The notes under the pieces: generated by a model
What the model was told of the DNA's origin: nothing
The model's database searches: none
The model's input: only the letters and a program-made list of their open reading frames with translations
Program-made: the position numbers and the translations under genes
Part shown: one piece after another, positions 61,247-64,000 of the stretch
Numbering within the stretch: position 1 is the first letter of the stretch
How the letters are laid out: every line of letters begins with the position of its first letter
Source: Pseudoips prasinana
Taxonomy: Eukaryota; Arthropoda; Insecta; Lepidoptera; Nolidae
Direction of reading: 5' to 3'
Assembly: GCA_951640165.1 (NCBI GenBank)
Contig: OX621259.1
Span: 5,766,001 to 5,830,000, forward strand
Length of the DNA stretch: 64,000 nt

Positions 61247-61828
61247 TATGCACATTGTAACGTAAATATTACTTCGCTAAAAAGCAAACAAATACTGTCA
61301 TTACAAATCTTTACATTTTTATACAATAATTATGATCAGTTACATAAAATGTATGCTGAGTGTCCTGGGTACTCCAGGTATTTGAATAAAAAATCACTTG
61401 TACAGTATATTAATCATTTAAATTGTTTAAATATAAGGAAAATTGTTATATTCTCATTTCCTTATAGTGCTAGTTTGTCACAGGAGGAAAATATGATTAG
61501 ATATAACTTGAATCTGACTTTACACACATTGTCAACCTATATGCAGGAGAAATTACATGTAATTGACATTAACACCTTTGTTAAGAAACCTTTTTACCTG
61601 ACAAAAGATAACTATTGCTATCTTCCTAACTATTGTACAAGACAAATAGCTTCATCGCTATGTTATTTCTTTGACATTTCAGCCAGGAACTTGGCTAAAC
61701 CTTTAGCTAGAAGTAAGGTGTTTGGCCAAGTACTGAGTACTGAGCAATGTACCGTTGACATAAATAATGCCATTTGTATGCCTACTGATAACATTTATAT
61801 TCAAAATAATTTAAATGAAATAGTGTGA
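61247..61828 (+). pseudogene. CR1/Daphne-type LINE ORF1, esterase-like part
   Basis: The frame is open from 61247 to TGA 61826-61828. It has IRKIVIFSFPYS (the strand and turn typical of the central part of SGNH-type ORF1 domains), an N-containing helix (MIRYNLNLTLHTLSTYM), then LHVIDINTF and KPFYLTKDNYCYLPN, where family members usually have a catalytic-histidine region (LHL). The histidine is not obvious here. No upstream start or first catalytic serine block is seen, so the copy is 5' truncated. In such LINEs ORF1 binds RNA and forms the RNP particle. SGNH assignment is inferred from block order. Confidence 0.5.
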
Positions 61829-61976
61829 CAATAGAGGATTTCTCTTGCATAATACCAAATTCTGGTCATGGTTTTAATGTGAGTTTAAGTGGGAAGACAG
61901 ATCCACGCAGTGTAATACAAACAAATGTGAACCCATCAAACATACATGATAAAGTCAATAAATATACTAAAAAAAT

Positions 61977-62655
61977 TGTATTAACCTGGTGCACCAAAAT
62001 ATTCAAGGTTTGATGGAAAAAGAGCTAGAATTGGAGCTGTTTTTGAATTGTAACAATATAGATATTTTATGTTTAACTGAGCACTGGCTAAAACTCCATC
62101 AATTCATTTTCAGCTTCAATAATCACCAGGTTGTAAGCTCGTTCATCAGGGAAAAATATATTCATGGTGGCTCTCTAATTCTAATAAATAAGTTGTTAAA
62201 GTTTAAAGAAAGAAGTGATGTTGTGAGCCTCTCTGTTGAGCGAGTTGTAGAGATTTCATGTGTTGAGTTGGAGCAATTTATTGTTTTGAGTCTTAACAAA
62301 CCTCCTTGTGCGCCATTTGATACTTTTTCAGATGTTATGGAGGATGCATTACATAAATTATCTAACAGCCATAAAACAGTTATCATTTGTGGAGATTTTA
62401 ATATAAACATTTTGGAGAAAAGCACAATAAGTTGCAATTTATTAAAGTTGTTTAAATCCTATAATTTATATCACAATTTTACAGATTGAACCAACTAGAG
62501 TTACTGCTACAAGTGCTACATGCATTGATAATATATTTAGCACAGTAAAACCTTTATTTAAATCAATAATCAATAAAATTCAGTCAGATCATTCAGGTCA
62601 GTTGGTAACTTTTTCAAATGCTCCAAAAATTAAAAGAAAACTTATAAGCTATATT
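61977..62655 (+). pseudogene. CR1/Daphne-type LINE ORF2: AP endonuclease domain
   Basis: Codes for the apurinic-like endonuclease that nicks target DNA. Visible motifs: HQNIQGL (Asn block), DILCLTEHWL (catalytic Glu), YIHGGSLILI, VIICGDFNINIL (GDxN), and after a frameshift near 62484, CIDNIF and QSDHSG (the SDH His block). All main catalytic motifs are present, but the frame shifts by one base after FTD, and another break follows ENK near 62674. The linker to the RT follows directly. Confidence 0.85.
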
Positions 62656-62676
62656 CCATTTAGTGAAAACAAATAG

Positions 62677-63584
62677 CATGGCTGCCCTATCATGATAATC
62701 CGGATCACTTATACAACTCTTTATTCAATTTGATTAATGATGAGTTCTGCACAATATTTACACCCAAACAACTGTCTGTAAGTGACCGTCTGGTATTCAG
62801 TGATTGGGCAACTCCAGGCATCTATAAAAGTCGGAATCGGTTGTATGAATTGTATGAAGAAAGATTCCATAATCATAATACAGCTTTTGAAGAATATGTG
62901 AAACAATATGCCAAAACATTTAGACGAGCCTGTACCGCTGCTAAATCTTTGCACATAAAAAATATACTTAAATCTTCTACAAATATAATCAAAACTACTT
63001 GGAAGATAATAAATGCTGAAACAGGTAAAACAAAAATACGTAGTCGTGATTTTAACTTAGTAATAAACAACATAGATATTAAAGGCGATTTGGAGATTGC
63101 GACTAAGTTTGAAAAATATTTTTCGAATATTCCAGTCATAATTACTAACTCTCTTTCATATTCTTCTACATCTGCTGAGCAGATACTCAAGCAAAGCGTA
63201 GGGTCGTGTGACACAGTTTATAAATTTTCGGTGGTTAGCACTAAAGATATTTTAAATGCTTTCAAGAGTATTAATATGAAAAACACAAAGGATCTGTGGG
63301 GTCTATCTGTTAAGACTGTTTCATCAATTATTACTATAATCGCCCCACACTTAGCTACTGTGTTCAATTGCTGTGTTGCATCAGGTGTATTTCCTGACTT
63401 GATGAAGTATAGTAAAATCATTCCTTTGTTTAAAGCTGGTGATACTTCAGACCCTTCAAATTTTCGACCTGTTTCCGTGCTGCCCACTCTTAGTAAAATA
63501 TTTGAAAAGCTTATGCTTCGCCAGCTGCTCAGACACTTTAATATACATAATTTACTACACCGGAAACAGTTTGGATTCCCATAG
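62677..63584 (+). pseudogene. CR1/Daphne-type LINE ORF2: linker and RT N-terminal blocks
   Basis: The frame is open from about 62677 (AWLPYHDNPDHLYNSLF) and reaches TAG at 63582-63584. It includes the WATPGI-KSR-LYE segment, a lysine-rich helix, DLWGLSVKTV (DGLS-like block), FPDLMKYSKIIPLFKAGD (block 1), SNFRPVSVLPTLSKIFEK (RPIS block 2) and HRKQFGF before the break. These are RT finger motifs. The same protein continues in the next frame from 63584. Confidence 0.88.
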
Positions 63585-64000
63585 ATGCAGGGGTCAACTT
63601 ATTAAAAAGTATATTCGCGGCGTGGGAAGACTCGCAAGATGCATTAGGTATCTTTTGTGATTTGTCCAAAGCGTTCGATTGCGTTCATCATGATACTCTG
63701 GTCAGAAAATTACACCACTACGGTATTAGCAACAAGGCTCTCGAACTTCTGACTTCTTACTTGGGCAATAGAATTCAGAAGGTTGAAATAAACGGTAAAA
63801 TATCTCCGGGATCTCCAGTGGTAATGGGCGTTCCACAGGGGTCAATTCTTGGCCCATTTTTGTTTTTAATTTATATAAATGACTTACCTTACTATGTAAG
63901 GGATAAGCATGAGATTGTGTTGTTTGCAGATGATACTTCCCTGACGTTCAAAATAAACCGACAATTAAGCAATTTTGACGATGTTAATGATGCAATCTCT
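63584..64000 (+). pseudogene. CR1/Daphne-type LINE ORF2: RT palm (cut by window end)
   Basis: After a one-base shift the RT resumes: GIFCDLSKAFDCVHHDTL (motif A, catalytic Asp), NGKISPGSP, GVPQGSILGPFLFLIYINDL (motif B) and LFADDTSLTF (motif C with the AsppAsp pair, FADD at 63922-63933). The catalytic aspartates are all present and the frame is open to the last base. The element continues outside the window. Motif B and C wording fits Jockey/CR1-group elements; three frameshifts upstream make the copy inactive as it stands. Confidence 0.92.

Overview
The window looks like intergenic or heterochromatic DNA from a moth or butterfly. It is AT-rich and holds no recognisable complete host gene. 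Nearly everything that can be identified is transposable-element DNA: LINE (non-LTR retrotransposon) tails, tRNA-derived SINEs, Tc1/mariner elements and palindromic MITEs. The lepidopteran reading rests on R1-clade LINEs with a C-X2-C-X8-H-X4-C knuckle, RTE-type LINE ends carrying GAT/ATG microsatellite tails, Jockey/CR1-type ends, and short repeats of kinds common in Lepidoptera. A W chromosome or pericentromere would fit the nesting density, but that is inference.

Layout. 0-13 kb: the 3' end of an R1-type LINE, SINE-A copies, LINE C-termini on both strands, and a duplicated block (5.03-5.55 and 7.43-8.19 kb) in which one copy carries a MITE and the other preserves the empty site; then a DNA-transposon remnant with a SWIM zinc finger (11.95-12.9 kb). 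13-22 kb: a GC-rich inverted-repeat element, RTE and R1 fragments, a SINE-C split by a SINE-B and a foldback, and a 0.72-kb tandem duplication that takes in an exon-like ORF. 22-32 kb: an inverted pair of about 270-bp repeats, an R1 tail inside a Harbinger-like MITE with a 13-bp target duplication, and a LINE split by a SINE and by another LINE with a 9-bp target duplication. 32.47-34.08 kb: a complete Tc1-family transposon, the only element here with an intact transposase and both terminal inverted repeats. 34-41 kb: a rearranged R1-type copy, nested SINEs and short perfect palindromes. 41.35-42.66 kb: a dead mariner. 43-57 kb: LINE tails, a large foldback (45.2-46.6 kb) and SINE stacks. 61.2-64 kb: the 5' part of a CR1/Daphne-like LINE with ORF1, endonuclease and reverse transcriptase, running off the window end.

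The genes do not form a pathway. Relations are historical: younger elements cut older ones, and target-site duplications give the order. SINEs presumably depend on LINE proteins, and the 135-bp palindromic MITE, with TA target duplications, presumably depends on a Tc1/mariner-type transposase. The strongest items are the intact Tc1 element, the MITE family with an empty site, the repeated near-perfect inverted micro-duplications, the tandemly duplicated exon-like ORF and the SWIM-finger element. Boundaries of repeats are by eye and usually good to about 5-20 bases.
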